Of a stretch of 64,000 bases of DNA, positions 18,694-30,161 are shown piece by piece. The notes below the pieces were generated by a model. It was not told where the DNA came from. It worked only from the letters and a program-made list of their open reading frames with translations, and ran no database searches. This DNA comes from Oscillospiraceae bacterium (GTDB lineage: Bacteria; Bacillota; Clostridia; Oscillospirales; Ruminococcaceae), in assembly GCA_902772105.1 (NCBI GenBank), contig CACXZI010000001.1:1-64000 (forward strand), read 5' to 3'. Both the position numbers and the translations under genes were made by a program. Position 1 is the first letter of the stretch; the number at the start of each line of letters is the position of its first letter.

Positions 18694-20988
18694 TTATTCC
18701 ATTTCTGTTTCATCATTAGCATTATTATTATCTCTTTTGTTTTCATTCACTACCTTTATACTATAATGTCCAGTAAAAATATTCTTCACCAAATCAAATT
18801 TTAACCTTATATAATTTTGCCTAAAATTATGTTGTTTCCTATAAAGTGTTTCACTCTTTTCTTTTATTTTCTTAAACAATTCTTTGAAGTCTTCCGATTC
18901 TTTATATTTATCATCTTCATTCTCTTTTTGTTCTATTTCTAATAACATATTTTTTATTTCTTTTTCTAAATTCACAACTACAAACTTATTTTTAGTTAAT
19001 ACCGCAATTTTCATATAAATATTCCTTGGGTCTTGCATTTCATTTTCAATTTGATGAAAAAATTTCCTAAATTCTGATAATTCTAAATTTTCAAATATAT
19101 ATTTCATTCCATTAACAGTTGTTTTTTTTACATAATCACCAATATCTGAACGTTCACAATTCTTAAAATTTTCTAAAAATGTATTTAAACGACTTTCTAC
19201 TTTATCCTTTCTAGTTCCATTATTTAACACTATTAATATATTATTTATATCTTTAATTATTCCTTGTGCAGATAATATTTCTTCATCTTTTCTCTCTATT
19301 GTTCTTTTTAAATTTGTATAAAAATTAATAGAATCTTCTTCTATATGTTTAATAAAAACTTTAACCAAATCTCTAAAATATTTTTTAGATGCGAAATATT
19401 TTAACTTTTCAATACTTTTATCGTCTATTTCACCTCTTAATTTTTTTATTAATTCATCTGTTTTTTTTATTAATTCATCTTCTGGTAAATATTTTTTGGC
19501 TAAATCATTTAAAATTAATTTGATTTCTCTTATTTTTTTTGCATCTTCAAAATTATTTTTTATTAATTCTTCTAGTTTATTAGGAAAAGTAAAATTATAT
19601 TTACACAATAAATCTCTAATTGTTTTAATATACATCATATTTTCAAAACTAATACCAGTATAATTTACATCTCTTGAATTTTTTTCAATTTCTTTCGATA
19701 AAAAACCTTCTATTTTTTTTAACATATCATCATCTAATAAACAACCTAACGATTTAAAAAAATCTTCTTTTCCATCTTTCAAAAAATAAAATGCTTCTGG
19801 CTGTACTCGAAATATTATATCACTCGCCGAACAAATTATCTCATATTTTTTATTTAAATATATTTTAAACTCTTCAATAAATCTTTTAAGAGAACATTCC
19901 GTTATTAAATTTAAAATTCCATTAATAAATTCTTTTGATATCCCTTCATCTGCAGCTTGTTCTAATTCTCTTAAAAACATATTATAATATTTATACATAG
20001 ATTCACCGTATATTTTTTTTACAAATGAAAATATATCTTCCAATTTATTAAATTCTTCTAACATATTTTTTACATATTTTAATGTATTACTTTCAATATA
20101 ATCATAATTTAATTTATATTTACTTGCATATAATATATTTTCATCATTTTCTTGCTTTATTCTTTCTAAAACTTCCACAATTCCTATCACACATTTCATT
20201 TCTTCATATTCTCTATTTAATTTTTTTAATTTTTCTATTAATTCATCCCCTTTAAAAATATTTCTTTCTTTGTCATACTGCGTATAATCAAAATCAGAGC
20301 CATTAGAACAATATTCATATGCATCTCTAATTAAGTCTTTATATGTTTTTGTTTTATCTCTTAATGATCTATTGTTTTTTAAAACTTTATCGAGATATGT
20401 TATAACAAATTTTTTATTAATTTGCATTTTATTTTCTTTTGATAATTCTATATTCTTCTCTTCTATTACTTCTTCTAACCTAGAAAAATTAAAAAAACAA
20501 TCATTGTTATAACAATTACTTTCATCACATTCTTCAAATTCACATTTATATTCTTTAAACCTATCTAAAATCTTTTCAAAATTCTTAATATTATTTTTAA
20601 TTGAATTTTCTATATAATTTTTTACATCATCAATATTAGTAATATTAGTTAATTCGCTTTGTTTATCTAAACAAATTAAATCGTTTTTCCACTTTTCTAT
20701 CCAATATTTAATAATTTCATTACCTTTAATATCTATTGATTTTTTATTCCCATTATCTTCTCTTTCACATTTTATTATTTTAAATTCGTTTACATTTTCT
20801 TTTATTTCGTTTTTTAAACTACTAACATCTTCTTTTTTTTCATTATCTTGCCCTTTTAATATATTAATTTCATTCAAATTTTCTTGCTCTTTTTCATGAT
20901 TACTACTTTCCATAGCACTTGAAGATATATTAAAAAACATAACCCCTAAAACAATTGATATAATTAAAAATTTGTTATTTTTCGACAT
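18694..20988 (-). CDS. Large exported helical protein, paralogue 5 (764 aa)
   Basis: Unrecognised family, closest in layout to paralogue 1. Signal peptide MSKNNKFLIISIVLGVMFF with likely cleavage after SSSA, charged linker, then a single type B module (YWIEKWKNDLICLDKQSEL to RDKTKTYKDLIRDAYEYC) with several Cys (KCEFEECDESNC). Later segments include LEQAADEGISKEFINGIL, YNFTFPNKLEELIKNNFE and one divergent copy of the 96-aa module (KVESRLNTFLENFKN). The C-terminus TGHYSIKVV and tail DETEME match paralogue 1. ATG start with GAGGTAAATTT upstream; own promoter. Confidence 0.88.
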   Translation of the reverse strand: MSKNNKFLIISIVLGVMFFNISSSAMESSNHEKEQENLNEINILKGQDNEKKEDVSSLKNEIKENVNEFKIIKCEREDNGNKKSIDIKGNEIIKYWIEKWKNDLICLDKQSELTNITNIDDVKNYIENSIKNNIKNFEKILDRFKEYKCEFEECDESNCYNNDCFFNFSRLEEVIEEKNIELSKENKMQINKKFVITYLDKVLKNNRSLRDKTKTYKDLIRDAYEYCSNGSDFDYTQYDKERNIFKGDELIEKLKKLNREYEEMKCVIGIVEVLERIKQENDENILYASKYKLNYDYIESNTLKYVKNMLEEFNKLEDIFSFVKKIYGESMYKYYNMFLRELEQAADEGISKEFINGILNLITECSLKRFIEEFKIYLNKKYEIICSASDIIFRVQPEAFYFLKDGKEDFFKSLGCLLDDDMLKKIEGFLSKEIEKNSRDVNYTGISFENMMYIKTIRDLLCKYNFTFPNKLEELIKNNFEDAKKIREIKLILNDLAKKYLPEDELIKKTDELIKKLRGEIDDKSIEKLKYFASKKYFRDLVKVFIKHIEEDSINFYTNLKRTIERKDEEILSAQGIIKDINNILIVLNNGTRKDKVESRLNTFLENFKNCERSDIGDYVKKTTVNGMKYIFENLELSEFRKFFHQIENEMQDPRNIYMKIAVLTKNKFVVVNLEKEIKNMLLEIEQKENEDDKYKESEDFKELFKKIKEKSETLYRKQHNFRQNYIRLKFDLVKNIFTGHYSIKVVNENKRDNNNANDETEME

Positions 20989-21024
20989 AAATTTACCTCA
21001 TCCCATTAAATATTCAACATATTG

Positions 21025-21052
21025 ATTCTATCAAAAAAAATTAATATGTCAA
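21025..21052 (-). promoter_or_regulatory. Sigma-A-type promoter of paralogue 5
   Basis: TTGACA (21052-21047), 16 bp, TAGAAT (21030-21025) on the minus strand. The leader is the type B form (TTGAATATTT before GAGGT). The repeat array begins about 6 bp upstream. Confidence 0.85.
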
Positions 21053-21054
21053 AC

Positions 21055-22350
21055 TTTTTCAGTACGTAGAAAGTTTGCTGTAACTTATATTAGGTCACTC
21101 GCCATACCATTAAATAAAACTTTACTTGGCCTGCTAAATCCTTTTTCAGTACGTAGATGGTTTGATGAAATTAATAATATATCACTCGCCATACCATTAA
21201 ATAAAACTTTACTTGGCCTGCTAAATCCTATTTAAAATAAATCACTCGCCATTTTTTCAGTACGTAGAAAGTTTGATATAAATTAAAATTTATCACTCGC
21301 CAGAAAGTTTTATCAGATTTGTTTTGGCCTGCTAAATCCTATTTAATGTTTTTTTAAAATTAAAATATAACTTTAATTAACTCTATATAATTTTAATTTA
21401 ACTTTATATTAAAGTTATACTATAAGTTTAAACTAATGTTTATATTTTAACTCCAATTTGATATTATTTTAAGTTTTTCACTCGCTGGAAAGTTTCATTA
21501 CAACTTACAGTTACTACGGCCTGCTAAATTCTTTTTCAGTACGTAGAAGGTTTGATTAAATTAAAATTAATCACTCGCCAGAAAGTTTAATCTAACTTCA
21601 TTCGGCCTGCTAAATTTTTTCATTACGTAGATGGTTTGCTATAACTTATATTAGGTCACTCGCCATGATGTTTTATAAAACTTTATTCGGCCTGCTAAAT
21701 CCTTTTTCAGTACGTAGAAAGGTTGATGGAATTTTAAGTTCATCACTCGCCATACCATTAAATAAAACTTTACTTGGCCTGCTAAATTCTTTTTCAGTAC
21801 GTAGATGGTTTGATGTTATTTAAATTAATCACTCACCAAAAAATTCAATCTAATTTGAAGACCTGCTAAATTCTTTCATTACGTAGAAAGTTTGATGTTA
21901 TTTTTAATTTATCACTCGCCACAACGTTTAATCTAATTTGAAGACCTGCTAAATTCTTTTTCAGTACGTTTTTTCATTACGTAGATGGTTTGATGTTATT
22001 TTTAATTTATCACTCGCCAAAAAATTTTATCTAACTTTCATTCCGTTTTAAATTTGATATTATTTTAAAGTTTATCACTCGCCGGAATGTTTCATTACAA
22101 CTTATAGTTACTACGGCCTGCTAAATCCTTTTTCAGTACGTAGATGGTTTGATGTTATTTAAATTAATCACTCGCCATAAAGATTATCTAATTTGAAAAC
22201 CTGCTAAATCCTTTTTCAGTACGTAGCAAGTTTGATGTTATTTTTAATTTATCACTCGCCATTTTTTCAGTACGTAGATGGTTTGATGTTATTTAAATTA
22301 ATCACTCGCCATAAAGATTAAAGAAACTTCTTTCGGCCTGCTAAACTCTA
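21055..22350 (+). repeat. Largest mosaic intergenic repeat cluster (about 15 units)
   Basis: Two blocks (21055-21345 and 21450-22350) with about fifteen CACTCGCC-type cores. The right segment TACCATTAAATAAAACTTTA occurs behind several different left segments; CATTACAACTTATAGTTAC occurs in two units. Nested or truncated left ends (CAGTACG then TTTTTTCATTACGTAG) are present. Confidence 0.88.
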
Positions 22351-22482
22351 TTTAAATTTTTTTCAAATTTTAACCAAAAAACAAAATACATCAATATTAA
22401 ATTAAAGCTACATATAATACATATAAATTTTATAAAAATTTTAAAATTACTTATATATAATAATTTATTTAAAATGTTTTAA

Positions 22483-25400
22483 TCATATTTCTGTTCCTGG
22501 CCTTGTTTCTACTCCCTTATCATTAAAATCATAATAATCATCAAAATTATTATTATTATTGATATTATTATTTTCTGCTACACCATTTGCTTTTGTTTCA
22601 ACATAATATGAATTAGAATCAGTATCATAATTCAAAAAAATGCTTACTCCATCAAAATTTAAAAATGGCCCTTTCTCTAATATATAAAGTTCTTCACACA
22701 TTTTTCTCAATCTTTCATATTCATCCGACTGCATAAATTCTTCCACATTTTCAGAATGCACACCCCTTAAAATGTTATCTATATCTTCTTTTAACACATT
22801 CTTCCTTATCTTTTTATATTCATTTTCTATTGAAACAAAAAATTCACTTAAACATTCCGATAAATCAGAACAACTATATATGTTATAAGAATTACAAATA
22901 AAATTCTTTAATTCATTATCTTCTGATTTTTCAAATATATATCTTAATTTTGTTTTCACATCATCTATCATAACACTTCCAATTTTTTCTATTAACTCAT
23001 TTAACAATTTTTCCTTTAATGAAGGATCTTTTATAATATCCCCTGATTTTTCTTCCATTGTTTCTAAAATTTTTTTTATTTCATAAAACCTTTTTCTATA
23101 TTCATATTCTCCTGTTATCACTGTTTTTAAACGGTTAAAAAACTCTGTTTGATTAAATTTTAACATATTTTTATTTGCAAAATCATTCGCACATTTTGAT
23201 ATTATTTTTATTATATCACCATACTCAGACATATCAACAAAATTAAAGATATCTTTGAATTTTTCAATATTTTCTTTTCCAATGTTATCACCTATTTTAT
23301 CTATTAACTCCTCTTTATGCTTTTTTGCTTTAGAACATAACCCACATATATCTTCTGCAAATAATGCTATATCCCTTGCTTTTTCCACTTCTTTAAAATC
23401 CTCTTTTAATACTTTTTTTAGTTCTTTAAAAAATGTTAATTTGTGTTCAGATGATAGACTTATAATTGCACTAATATAATAATGTTTAAAAAAACTATCT
23501 TCCAAACCATTCATTGATTTAATTGTTTCAAAATCTCTTTTCAAATATTCTTTTAATTCCTCTAATAACTTATAATCTTCATATTTTTCTAAACCACCTT
23601 TCTTAAATTTTATATATCCATAAAATTTACATTCAGTCATATCAGATAAAAAGAATCTATCAATATCCTCGTTTGGACGTTCTTTTATTTTATTCAATCC
23701 AATATTTATATAGTTTACTTTGTGTATTAATGAATATTTTCGTGATATTAATTTTCTAAATTTTTTAATAAATCTACCAGGATAATATTCTTCTTTTGTT
23801 AAATCTATTATTTCATCAATGAACTGTTCAAATATATTTTCATCTATTGCTTGTTTTAAACATTCTGCAAACATTTTACAATAATCTAAATTTTGTTTTT
23901 CATCTTTTATTCTTTCTTCAAACATATCAAACATATCTTCTAAAATATTTAAATTTTTCTTTAACTCTATTGTTTTGCTTTCTAATACTTTAGGGCTATC
24001 TTTAATTAAATATTTTTTATAATCTTCTTCACTTATTTTTCCTTCGAGTAAATCTCCTAGGTAATTTAAACTTATTGTAAAACCTTTTGTGTTCGTTTTT
24101 AATATATTAGAACATTCTTCACTTATTTGATTTTTATCTTGACTTTTTATTTTTTCTAGAATTGATTTCATATTTAAAACAAATTGCATCTCTTCATATT
24201 CTGTTTTTATTTTATCTTTTGCTTCTTTTGTATAAATATCTATTTTATCCTTTTTATTAAATCTATAAACTATTTCATCATCATTAGATTCAACATCAAT
24301 ATTATATCCTTTATACCAAAATTTATAGAAATTAAAATTAGATTCTTTTAAAACTTTATCTTGATTATCAATATGCCCATTAATACACGCTGTATATGCT
24401 TTCTTTATTAGCTGCATATAGTTTTTTATTTGCTTTTGCAAAGTTTCATCATGCATTAATTCTCCTTCAACATAATCTTTAACAACTTCACTATTAATTA
24501 AAAGACCATATTCTTCTTGTATACTTTTATTTTCTTCATCTATTATTTTTTTTAATTCTTTTTTAAAATTAAAAAATTTAGACTTATCCACTATAATCGA
24601 TTTTTCAATCCCTATATTTTCAAATTCAAATTTATATTTTTCAAACCTTTCTAAAATTTTATTAAAAATATTATAGTTGTTAATAACTATTTTTTTTACA
24701 TGTTTTTTTATGTCTTTAAGATTAACAATCTTGTTCTTATTATATAAAGAATCTAAAGAACCTCCCCACATATCTATAAAAACTTTAGCCCAGTTAATAA
24801 TTTCATTATTGCTATTATCAATTTTGTTATTCAAATTTTTAATATCTTCTTCTACATCACTACTATCACTATTTGTTAATTCTTCAAACTCACCTACCTC
24901 TTTTTTAATCTCTTCATATTCTTTTTTTAATATTTCAATTGAACTTAAAGTGTAGATATTATAATATTTTTTATCTTTTCCTATACCTTCACAATATCCA
25001 TTTTCTATAAATCTACAACTTTTATCATATATATAATAGTTATATGCATTTTCAATTAATTGTGAATAATCATCTATTTCATACAAAATTTTTTGTAAAA
25101 AAGGTAATCTATTTTCAATAAAATCAACTATAAGGCTTTCACTCAGCCCTTTCTCTTGTATTAATTTTAGTGTTCTATTAAAATTTTCTTCATCAAGTTT
25201 AATATCAAAACCTTCATTACATGGTTTATAAAAATTTTCATAAAAATCAAATGGTCTTTCGCTTATTTCACATTTAAACAGAATTTCTTTTAATTCTTTA
25301 ATATGGTCTCTAAATTCTTTAATTTTCTCTTCTATTAACTCTTTAAGACATTCTAATATATCTTTATATTTTCTTGTTTGCATTTTCCTATATATAAGCC

Positions 25401-25821
25401 CATTATCAAAACCCCAACTTTCTATCCATTCTTTCGTTTTTTGTTGCTGCCCTTTAGTAACACCATATCCATAATTTTTTAACTCTTCTCTTAATTCTTC
25501 TTCACTTTTAATTTTGTTTTCTTGATTCTCACTACTATTTTCTATTTTATTATTTAATATAATTTTAGATTCGTTTTCTTTCTCTTTATTTTTATTAATA
25601 TTATTTTCTACTTTATTATCACTTTCTTTTATTTCATTTTTTAGGTTATTCCCGCCTTCTTTTTTTTCACCATATTCATAATCTTTTAACGTGTTATTAA
25701 TTTCATTTGAATTTTCTTGCTCTATTTCTTGATTTTTATTTTCCATAGCACCAGATGAAACACTAAAAAACATCGTCCCTAAAAAAACTGATATAACTAA
25801 AAATTTATTATTTCTCGACAT
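22483..25821 (-). CDS. Large exported helical protein, paralogue 6 (1112 aa)
   Basis: Unrecognised family. Signal peptide MSRNNKFLVISVFLGTMFF with likely cleavage after SSGA, and a long Glu/Asn/Lys linker to about residue 110. Type A module (QKTKEWIESWGFDNGLIYRK to ...IDDYSQLIENAYNYY), a short acidic spacer, type B module (WAKVFIDMWGGSLDSLYNKN to KQIKNYMQLIKKAYTACI), then LKQAIDENIFEQFIDEI and EEYYPGRFIKKFRKLI shared with paralogue 3. The C-terminus is Asn-rich with a tail VETRPGTEI. It is the longest A+B member. ATG start with GAGGTAAATTT upstream and its own promoter. Confidence 0.88.
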   Translation of the reverse strand: MSRNNKFLVISVFLGTMFFSVSSGAMENKNQEIEQENSNEINNTLKDYEYGEKKEGGNNLKNEIKESDNKVENNINKNKEKENESKIILNNKIENSSENQENKIKSEEELREELKNYGYGVTKGQQQKTKEWIESWGFDNGLIYRKMQTRKYKDILECLKELIEEKIKEFRDHIKELKEILFKCEISERPFDFYENFYKPCNEGFDIKLDEENFNRTLKLIQEKGLSESLIVDFIENRLPFLQKILYEIDDYSQLIENAYNYYIYDKSCRFIENGYCEGIGKDKKYYNIYTLSSIEILKKEYEEIKKEVGEFEELTNSDSSDVEEDIKNLNNKIDNSNNEIINWAKVFIDMWGGSLDSLYNKNKIVNLKDIKKHVKKIVINNYNIFNKILERFEKYKFEFENIGIEKSIIVDKSKFFNFKKELKKIIDEENKSIQEEYGLLINSEVVKDYVEGELMHDETLQKQIKNYMQLIKKAYTACINGHIDNQDKVLKESNFNFYKFWYKGYNIDVESNDDEIVYRFNKKDKIDIYTKEAKDKIKTEYEEMQFVLNMKSILEKIKSQDKNQISEECSNILKTNTKGFTISLNYLGDLLEGKISEEDYKKYLIKDSPKVLESKTIELKKNLNILEDMFDMFEERIKDEKQNLDYCKMFAECLKQAIDENIFEQFIDEIIDLTKEEYYPGRFIKKFRKLISRKYSLIHKVNYINIGLNKIKERPNEDIDRFFLSDMTECKFYGYIKFKKGGLEKYEDYKLLEELKEYLKRDFETIKSMNGLEDSFFKHYYISAIISLSSEHKLTFFKELKKVLKEDFKEVEKARDIALFAEDICGLCSKAKKHKEELIDKIGDNIGKENIEKFKDIFNFVDMSEYGDIIKIISKCANDFANKNMLKFNQTEFFNRLKTVITGEYEYRKRFYEIKKILETMEEKSGDIIKDPSLKEKLLNELIEKIGSVMIDDVKTKLRYIFEKSEDNELKNFICNSYNIYSCSDLSECLSEFFVSIENEYKKIRKNVLKEDIDNILRGVHSENVEEFMQSDEYERLRKMCEELYILEKGPFLNFDGVSIFLNYDTDSNSYYVETKANGVAENNNINNNNNFDDYYDFNDKGVETRPGTEI

Positions 25822-25858
25822 AAATTTACCTCTTTTTTACAAAATTATCCATGAGCTG

Positions 25859-25887
25859 ATTCTAACAAAAAAGATAAAATATGTCAA
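25859..25887 (-). promoter_or_regulatory. Sigma-A-type promoter of paralogue 6
   Basis: TTGACA (25887-25882), 17 bp, TAGAAT (25864-25859) on the minus strand, with the type A leader. The repeat starts about 8 bp upstream. Confidence 0.85.
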
Positions 25888-25889
25888 AT

Positions 25890-26720
25890 TCTTTCATTAC
25901 GTAGATGGTTTGATGTAACTTTATTTAAATCACTCGCCAGAAAATTTAATTAAACTTTCATTCCGTTTTAAATTTGATATTATTTTAAGTTTATCACTCG
26001 CCATACCATTTAATCAAACTTTCTAAACCTGCTAAACTAAATTTAATATTCTTTCAAAATTTAAAATAAACCTTTTATAAACTCTGTTTAAAACCTTAAT
26101 TTAATTTTTTAAACTACCATAACTATATCAAAACTTAACTATATAACTATTTAAAATACTCACTAACTTTTTATATATATTTCAATTTAATTTTTCTAAA
26201 AAATATTTAATTGAAATATAAATAAATTTTCTTCCTAATTATAAATTTTAATATTGCTAAAAAATTAATCGTCTTAACTCCATTTTTTCATTACGTTTTT
26301 TCAGTACGTAGCAAGTTTGATGAAATTAATAATAGGTCACTCGCCATGAAGATTATCTGATTTGAAGGCCTGCTAAAACTACTATAAATTTTGTTAAAAA
26401 TTTAACTATATAAATATTTAAAATAGTTACTAACTTTTTATATAAAATTTATTCAGAAAATTTAATCTAACTTTCATTCCGTTTTTTCAGTACGTAGATG
26501 GTTTGATGTAACTTTTAATAGGTCACTCGCCAGAAAATTCAATCTAATTTGAAGACCTGCTAAATTCTTTTTTCATTACGTAGAAAATTTGATGGAATTC
26601 TAATAGGTCACTCGCCATTTTTTCATTACGTAGAAAGTTTGATTTAACTTTTAATTTATCACTCGCTGGAAAATTTAATTAAACTTAATTCAATTTCTTA
26701 AAATATTTTAAGCTATATCA
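25890..26720 (+). repeat. Mosaic intergenic repeat clusters (about 6 units)
   Basis: Units at 25890-26040, 26284-26390 and 26475-26715, separated by AT-rich sequence shared with the spacers near 14.8 kb and 2.5 kb. They include the CATTCCGTTTTAAATTTGAT left-end variant and a CTCGCTGG core variant. The rest to 26864 is AT-rich without a visible gene. Confidence 0.8.
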
Positions 26721-26864
26721 AAACTTAACTAAAATAACAAATTATATAATATTAAATTAAAACTATATTTTTTATAATTAGTATTTTATAAATAAAATAT
26801 CTATAAAAATTAAAAAATTATTAATTACCTCTAAATTTAAAAACTAATCTCACTTAAATTTATT

Positions 26865-29800
26865 CTATTCTTCTTTATTAAGCCCAAAATAATCACTATA
26901 AAAATCTACAGAACTAATATGTTCATCTTCAATTTTTTTTTCTTTTTTTTCTTTTTCACACTTATCTTTCTTTAAAAATTCAAATAATTTATTATATTTC
27001 ATATCTTTTATTTCTTTAAAAAAACTTTCTACACATTTCTGAGAGGTATTACCACTATTATTATCTTTTACAATTAATGTATGAACATTTTCTACTAAAG
27101 ATTTAAATATATCACTAAATTCATCTTTATTTTTACAAAAATCTATTAAATATATAATCTTTTTAATAAATTCTTTTGAATATATATATTTTAATTCCTT
27201 TAAATTATAACTAAATTTTTCTAATATATCTTTTGTGGTAATATTTTTAAATTTTTCTAATATTTCTTCTATATCTTTATCTGAAATATGAGTGCTAAGA
27301 TTAGCATCTACTGAAATATTTGAAATTGTACTTAGTGTTTCTCTTGTTTCTCCCATACTCTTTTTATACCCAAAAAAATCTTCTATTAATTTTTCTAACA
27401 TCTTAAAAAAATCTGCTTGATTAAAATCTAACACATTTTCTTTCTTAAAACTTCCTGCTAAATCTAAAATCCTATCAAAAAAAATTTTATCAAACTTTTC
27501 TTCACCTTTTTGATTTGTTTTATCAGACTTTTTTTTACTTTTTTGATCTGTTTTATCAGACTTTTTTTTACCTTTTTGATTTGTTTTATCAGGCTCTTTT
27601 TCACCTTTTTGATCTATTTTATAAAACTCTTTTAATTTTTCAATACTTTCTTTACTAATATTATCTCCTATTTTTTTTATTAAATTTTCCACATCTTCTT
27701 TCGTTACTTCCTTTTTTAACTTTCCTATAAATAAACTTATTTTTCGCACATTGTCTATTCCTTTAATTCTATTTTCTAATATTTCATTTAACCTCTCAAA
27801 AAATGTTATTTTATATTTAGATAAAAGGTCTTTAAATAAAATAAAATGGTAGTAATAAAAAATTGTTAAACGCGACCATTTATTAGCAACTGCTTTATAG
27901 TCTTTTTTTAAATATTCGCAAACTTTTGCTATTAACCCATAATTTTCATTTTGTCCAAGCACAAACATACGCGATTTATATTTTGTTGAAAATGAATATT
28001 GATCTTCTGCTTCTATATAATCTAATAATTCGTCTAAATCAATTTCTAATTGCTCTAACATAGATATCACTTTATATTTTTTATGTATTAAATCCTTAAA
28101 TTTTTTAATAAACATACCAGGATAATATTCTTCTTCTGTTAAATTTATTAGTTCATTAATAAATTGTTCAACCCTTTCTTCAGCTGCAGAATATTTTAAA
28201 AACTCTATAAATCCTTTAAAATAATCGATTTCTTTAAAATAATCGATTTCTTGTTTATTATTAATCTTTCCATAAAACATATTTTCTAATTTTCTAAAAT
28301 GTATAGATATTTCATCATCTTCTTCTACATCTATATCTTCTAAATCTTTAGAATATATTGTTTCGTTAAATTTTTTTGAAATATCACAACATTTCTTAAA
28401 TATCCCATCTCTATCCATCACCTTCGTTTTTTCTAACATCTCTCTCATTTCTAAAATAAATTTAATTTCTTTATATTCTTCTTCTACTATATCTTTTGTA
28501 TCTTTCCTATATATATCATATTTACCTTGTTTCCAAGTTAAATATTTTGATTTAAAACCTTCATAATAAATATCAACAATATTAAACCCCTCATCACAAA
28601 ATCTATATTTATTAAAATTTAAATCACATAATCCACATAATACATGATCAACACCAAAAAAATCAGCACAAGAATTAATTCTATCTGTATATGCATTCCA
28701 AATTAATTGCTTATAGTTCTTTATTTCGTCCATTAACGATTCATCATATCTAACTTTATCTGAAACATAACCACAAACATATTTTTCTTTAATTTCAAGC
28801 CCATATTCTTTTTGAATTTCTTTATTCTCTTTTTTTATTTCTTTTATTAATTCTTTAAAATTAAAAAATGGAACATACTCATATTTGTCATTCAATATTT
28901 TTTCAAACTCTTCTAATTCAAGATTTTGATATGGACATTTGTTAAATTTACATTCATATTTTGAAAATCTATCTAAAACTTCATCAAAACCTTTAATTTC
29001 TTTATCAACCACTTCTTTAAGATATTCTTTTATTGTTTCAGGTGTTATTGATTTGTTTTCTCTACATAAATCAATTAAATTTCCTCCCCACCTTTCTATA
29101 AAAAACCTCAGCATTCTCAAAATTTCATTGGTTTTTAAGGCCTCACTAACATTTTTATCTTCCATTTCTTTTTCTCTTTTTTGCTTCTTCTCCCTATCTT
29201 TTTCTTCTTTAATTTTATCTGTTCGTTTTTTATTTATTTCAAAAATTTCATTAGAATCATATATAATTTTACTATTTTCTTTATTCTCTTCATCACTTAT
29301 TTTATTTTTAGTTTTATCTTCTATTAAATTTTCACTATCTTCTTTTTCAATTTCTTCTAACTTTTTATTTATATATTTAATATATTGTCTTTCTTCATAT
29401 TCTTTTTGTATAATATCAATAAAATTTGATTTATATAATTTAAAATCTTTTTCGCATTCTTCTATAATAAAACGTATTGTTAAGTAACAGCCAAAGTGAA
29501 TTGCACTATATGCATTCCAAATTAACTGTTTATAGTTTTTTATTTTTTCTCTAAGTTCTTTAGACTTAATTAATTCAAAACAAACATAATCAATAATACT
29601 ATCTATATCTTTTATGCCTACTAATCTCGCTATTTTTTCAATTGGTTTTTTATTAATTTCAAAATCTTCACTATCATCATCTTTTCCATCAGATTTTTTT
29701 TTAAATTCGAGGGTAAATGGTTTTTTTGCACATATATCAAGGCGATTAATAAACCTCTTAACTTGCTCTTTTATTATCTCTACTAAACATTCAACTAAAT

Positions 29801-30095
29801 TTTTATTTTTTTTTTTCATTTCGTTATATACTTCTTCATTGTCAAGCCCCCATTTTTTTATCCATTCTTTTGTTTCTTCTTGTTCTTGTTTTGTATCTCC
29901 ATATCCTAATTTTCTTAATTCTTCTATTTCTTTTTTTTCTTCATCACTTTGACTTTTTAATATATTATTATTTTCATTTAAAAATTCTTGCTTTTTTCCC
30001 TGAATGCTATTCTCCATAGCAACAGAAGGAATATAAAAAGACATAACACCTAAAAAAATCGTGATTATTAAAAATTTTTTATTCTTTGATACCAT
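26865..30095 (-). CDS. Large exported helical protein, paralogue 7 (1076 aa)
   Basis: Unrecognised family. ATG of MVSKNKKFLIITIFLGVMS is chosen because GAGGTAATT lies directly upstream; extension to 30125 would reach the likely transcription start. Signal peptide with cleavage near IPSVA, a short linker, then type A module (LRKLGYGDTKQEQEETKEW ...), a highly charged spacer, type B module (LRFFIERWGGNLIDLCREN to DEIKNYKQLIWNAYTDRI), EEYYPGMFIKKFKDLI, and about four 12-aa repeats of the form DKTNQKGKKKS near residue 850. It ends DYFGLNKEE, without the ETD/E tail. Own promoter; no close neighbour. Confidence 0.88.
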   Translation of the reverse strand: MVSKNKKFLIITIFLGVMSFYIPSVAMENSIQGKKQEFLNENNNILKSQSDEEKKEIEELRKLGYGDTKQEQEETKEWIKKWGLDNEEVYNEMKKKNKNLVECLVEIIKEQVKRFINRLDICAKKPFTLEFKKKSDGKDDDSEDFEINKKPIEKIARLVGIKDIDSIIDYVCFELIKSKELREKIKNYKQLIWNAYSAIHFGCYLTIRFIIEECEKDFKLYKSNFIDIIQKEYEERQYIKYINKKLEEIEKEDSENLIEDKTKNKISDEENKENSKIIYDSNEIFEINKKRTDKIKEEKDREKKQKREKEMEDKNVSEALKTNEILRMLRFFIERWGGNLIDLCRENKSITPETIKEYLKEVVDKEIKGFDEVLDRFSKYECKFNKCPYQNLELEEFEKILNDKYEYVPFFNFKELIKEIKKENKEIQKEYGLEIKEKYVCGYVSDKVRYDESLMDEIKNYKQLIWNAYTDRINSCADFFGVDHVLCGLCDLNFNKYRFCDEGFNIVDIYYEGFKSKYLTWKQGKYDIYRKDTKDIVEEEYKEIKFILEMREMLEKTKVMDRDGIFKKCCDISKKFNETIYSKDLEDIDVEEDDEISIHFRKLENMFYGKINNKQEIDYFKEIDYFKGFIEFLKYSAAEERVEQFINELINLTEEEYYPGMFIKKFKDLIHKKYKVISMLEQLEIDLDELLDYIEAEDQYSFSTKYKSRMFVLGQNENYGLIAKVCEYLKKDYKAVANKWSRLTIFYYYHFILFKDLLSKYKITFFERLNEILENRIKGIDNVRKISLFIGKLKKEVTKEDVENLIKKIGDNISKESIEKLKEFYKIDQKGEKEPDKTNQKGKKKSDKTDQKSKKKSDKTNQKGEEKFDKIFFDRILDLAGSFKKENVLDFNQADFFKMLEKLIEDFFGYKKSMGETRETLSTISNISVDANLSTHISDKDIEEILEKFKNITTKDILEKFSYNLKELKYIYSKEFIKKIIYLIDFCKNKDEFSDIFKSLVENVHTLIVKDNNSGNTSQKCVESFFKEIKDMKYNKLFEFLKKDKCEKEKKEKKIEDEHISSVDFYSDYFGLNKEE

Positions 30096-30131
30096 AATTA
30101 CCTCTTTTTTTACAAAATTTTCCATAAATTG

Positions 30132-30160
30132 ATTCTAACAAAAAAGGTAAAATATGTCAA
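30132..30160 (-). promoter_or_regulatory. Sigma-A-type promoter of paralogue 7
   Basis: TTGACA (30160-30155), 17 bp, TAGAAT (30137-30132) on the minus strand; type A leader. Repeat units begin about 9 bp upstream. Confidence 0.85.
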
Positions 30161-30161
30161 A

